Assembly: GCF_905475345.1 (NCBI RefSeq)
Contig: NC_066605.1
Coordinates: 989,501-1,053,500, forward strand
Direction of reading: 5' to 3'
Source of the DNA: Vespula vulgaris
Taxonomy: Eukaryota > Arthropoda > Insecta > Hymenoptera > Vespidae
DNA length: 64,000 bases
In this document: piece by piece, positions 62,810-64,000 of the stretch
Position numbering within the stretch: the stretch's first letter is position 1
Layout: every line of letters starts with the position of its first letter
Translations under genes and position numbers: made by a program
Notes under the pieces: generated by a model
The model's database searches: none
Seen by the model: only the letters and a program-made list of their open reading frames with translations
Told to the model about the DNA's origin: nothing

Positions 62810-64000
62810 GTAGCAAACGATCTTCGAAGCTATGAGCGCTCTTCATTCATCTCTTTATCGATTAAATTCATCTTCGCCTTTGCGAATTCCGTCTTCTTTT
62901 TACCATCTCTTCGCACATTCTTTCTTTTTCTTTCCTCTTTTTTTTTTTGCCACTTGCATACACTACACGCACTATCAAGACTTCTCCCGTCGTTGATTAA
63001 TAAAATCCAAATATTGTTTTTTTTCGTATGCGAAAGTCAAATCATTTTTATCTCGGATAATATTTGATTCGATTGCAAGAATTCTTTTTTCTTCTCTCTC
63101 TCTCTCTCTCTCTCTCTTTATTTTTATGGAGTATTTCGTTCAATATTTCATCTTTAATCGATTGAAAGATCGATGAATTATTTCGTAGATATTATTACGC
63201 GCAGTATTACTTCACAATATTACTTCGTAAATATTAATCGACTATAGGAAAAATCGACATTTCGCAAGATTTACATTGTAAATGCAACGGAGCTCATCCA
63301 AGTAAAATAGAAATTTGTTTAGTGCACTAATGTGCATCTTTAATAGCGCAATTCCTCTCTCGAATGAACGCATATCTCTTCCTCGACGTTGCATATATAC
63401 ATATATGTACTTTTCATTCTATTTTTCTCTCTGTCAGCATCGTCGTCTTATAGAGTCTCCTTCTCTCCTTCAATCGTGAAAGGGCTCCTTTGTGTGAATA
63501 AAGGAGCCACGAACGGAGTCGCGTTATCGTCAAAAATTGAACGCCGTTCTTTCGTCGTTCCGTACTGCAAACGTGAAACGCATTCCTGATCGTAAAAATG
63601 GAAATAAGAGGGAACGATGTTGTTAGTTATATAGTATGTGTGCGTATTGAATGCCAGCAACATTCAACCGAAGAAACGTCGAATTCAATAGTCTCTTTTC
63701 AGGTTTCTTTTTAAAATGTTTTATTCGAATTTGAAACCATGTTACAACTTTGTTCGCGCTCTTTCGTTTTATTTTTTATTTTTGTTCTTATTTATTTATT
63801 TTTGCTTCCTCTTGTCTCATAAAACGTCAAAAAACAGATTCAAGAGAGAGATCTTTTAGATTTATTACAATTTTTTTTTTTCTTTTTTTTGACCAGTCAA
63901 ATTTCTTTACAGGAAGTAGCCTCGGTATTATTAAGTAAATAATTTTAATTTAAAAATTTAACGAAGAAAAAAGGAAATGTATATATATATCGACCGACAT
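61363..64000 (+). other. Spectraplakin intron running past the right edge
   Basis: No CH2-like exon or recognisable frame occurs here. The stretch contains (TC)n at 61980-62010 and 63093-63118, (GA)n at 62773-62803, and GC-richer patches at about 61830-61940 and 62610-62720. It ends inside AT-rich sequence, so the gene continues outside the window. Confidence 0.6.
62773..62803. repeat. (GA)n microsatellite
   Basis: About 15 GA units in a longer purine tract. Confidence 0.9.

Noticed and set aside
1..64000. tRNA or rRNA genes, CRISPR arrays, transposase genes
   Set aside because: I looked for tRNA B-box-like words, regularly spaced repeats and long transposase or reverse-transcriptase frames and found none that hold up; microsatellites account for the repetitive signal.

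Overview
This is a window of an insect nuclear genome. It is AT-rich, has long introns, and is dense in (AT)n, (TC)n, (GA)n and trinucleotide microsatellites. Typical GT-AG introns interrupt every convincing gene. The gene content (a CUB-trypsin protease of the type described from bee and wasp venom and haemolymph, a centrosomal coiled-coil protein and the 5' end of a spectraplakin) best fits a hymenopteran; I cannot name the species. I see no bacterial, viral or CRISPR features and no intact transposon.

Layout. (1) 1-3359 has no secure gene. It holds a possible exon at the left edge, a GC-richer candidate exon with a hydrophobic segment at 1487-1693 (minus), a palindromic CRE-like site and two microsatellites. 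(2) 3360-5169 (minus) is a seven-exon secreted CUB-domain serine protease whose exons join without frame breaks into 399 codons. (3) 7601-9906 (plus) is a six-exon gene for a 621-residue coiled-coil protein resembling CEP89, followed by a likely poly(A) signal. (4) From about 12 kb to the right edge the window is almost entirely the 5' part of a spectraplakin gene (short stop / MACF1-dystonin family) on the plus strand. Three shared exons (51941-52002, 60872-60961, 61192-61362) encode most or all of the first calponin-homology actin-binding domain, and the gene runs on past 64000.

The spectraplakin region is the most interesting part. Two well-supported alternative first coding exons (21486-21588 and 45703-45823) lie about 24 kb apart, and both end in phase 1, which the shared exon at 51941 requires. 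Further candidate first exons also end in phase 1: a serine-rich/acidic pair at 12648-12824 plus 13208-13367, and a short one at 15992-16076. The 45703 exon has a second in-frame phase-1 donor at 46135 that would insert about 100 residues dominated by Glu/Asp runs. The two main leader regions share the initiator-like word TTCGGTCAGTC. The gene thus appears to choose among promoters that swap the residues just before the actin-binding domain.

The introns carry several degenerate local duplications (periods of about 77-220 bp), repeated palindromes containing TCAGCTGA or CTGTCA-n3-TGACAG, GC-rich islands and one strong TATA motif. These are regulatory candidates, not established elements. All exon structures come from reading splice signals, reading frames and family resemblance by eye; transcripts were not available.
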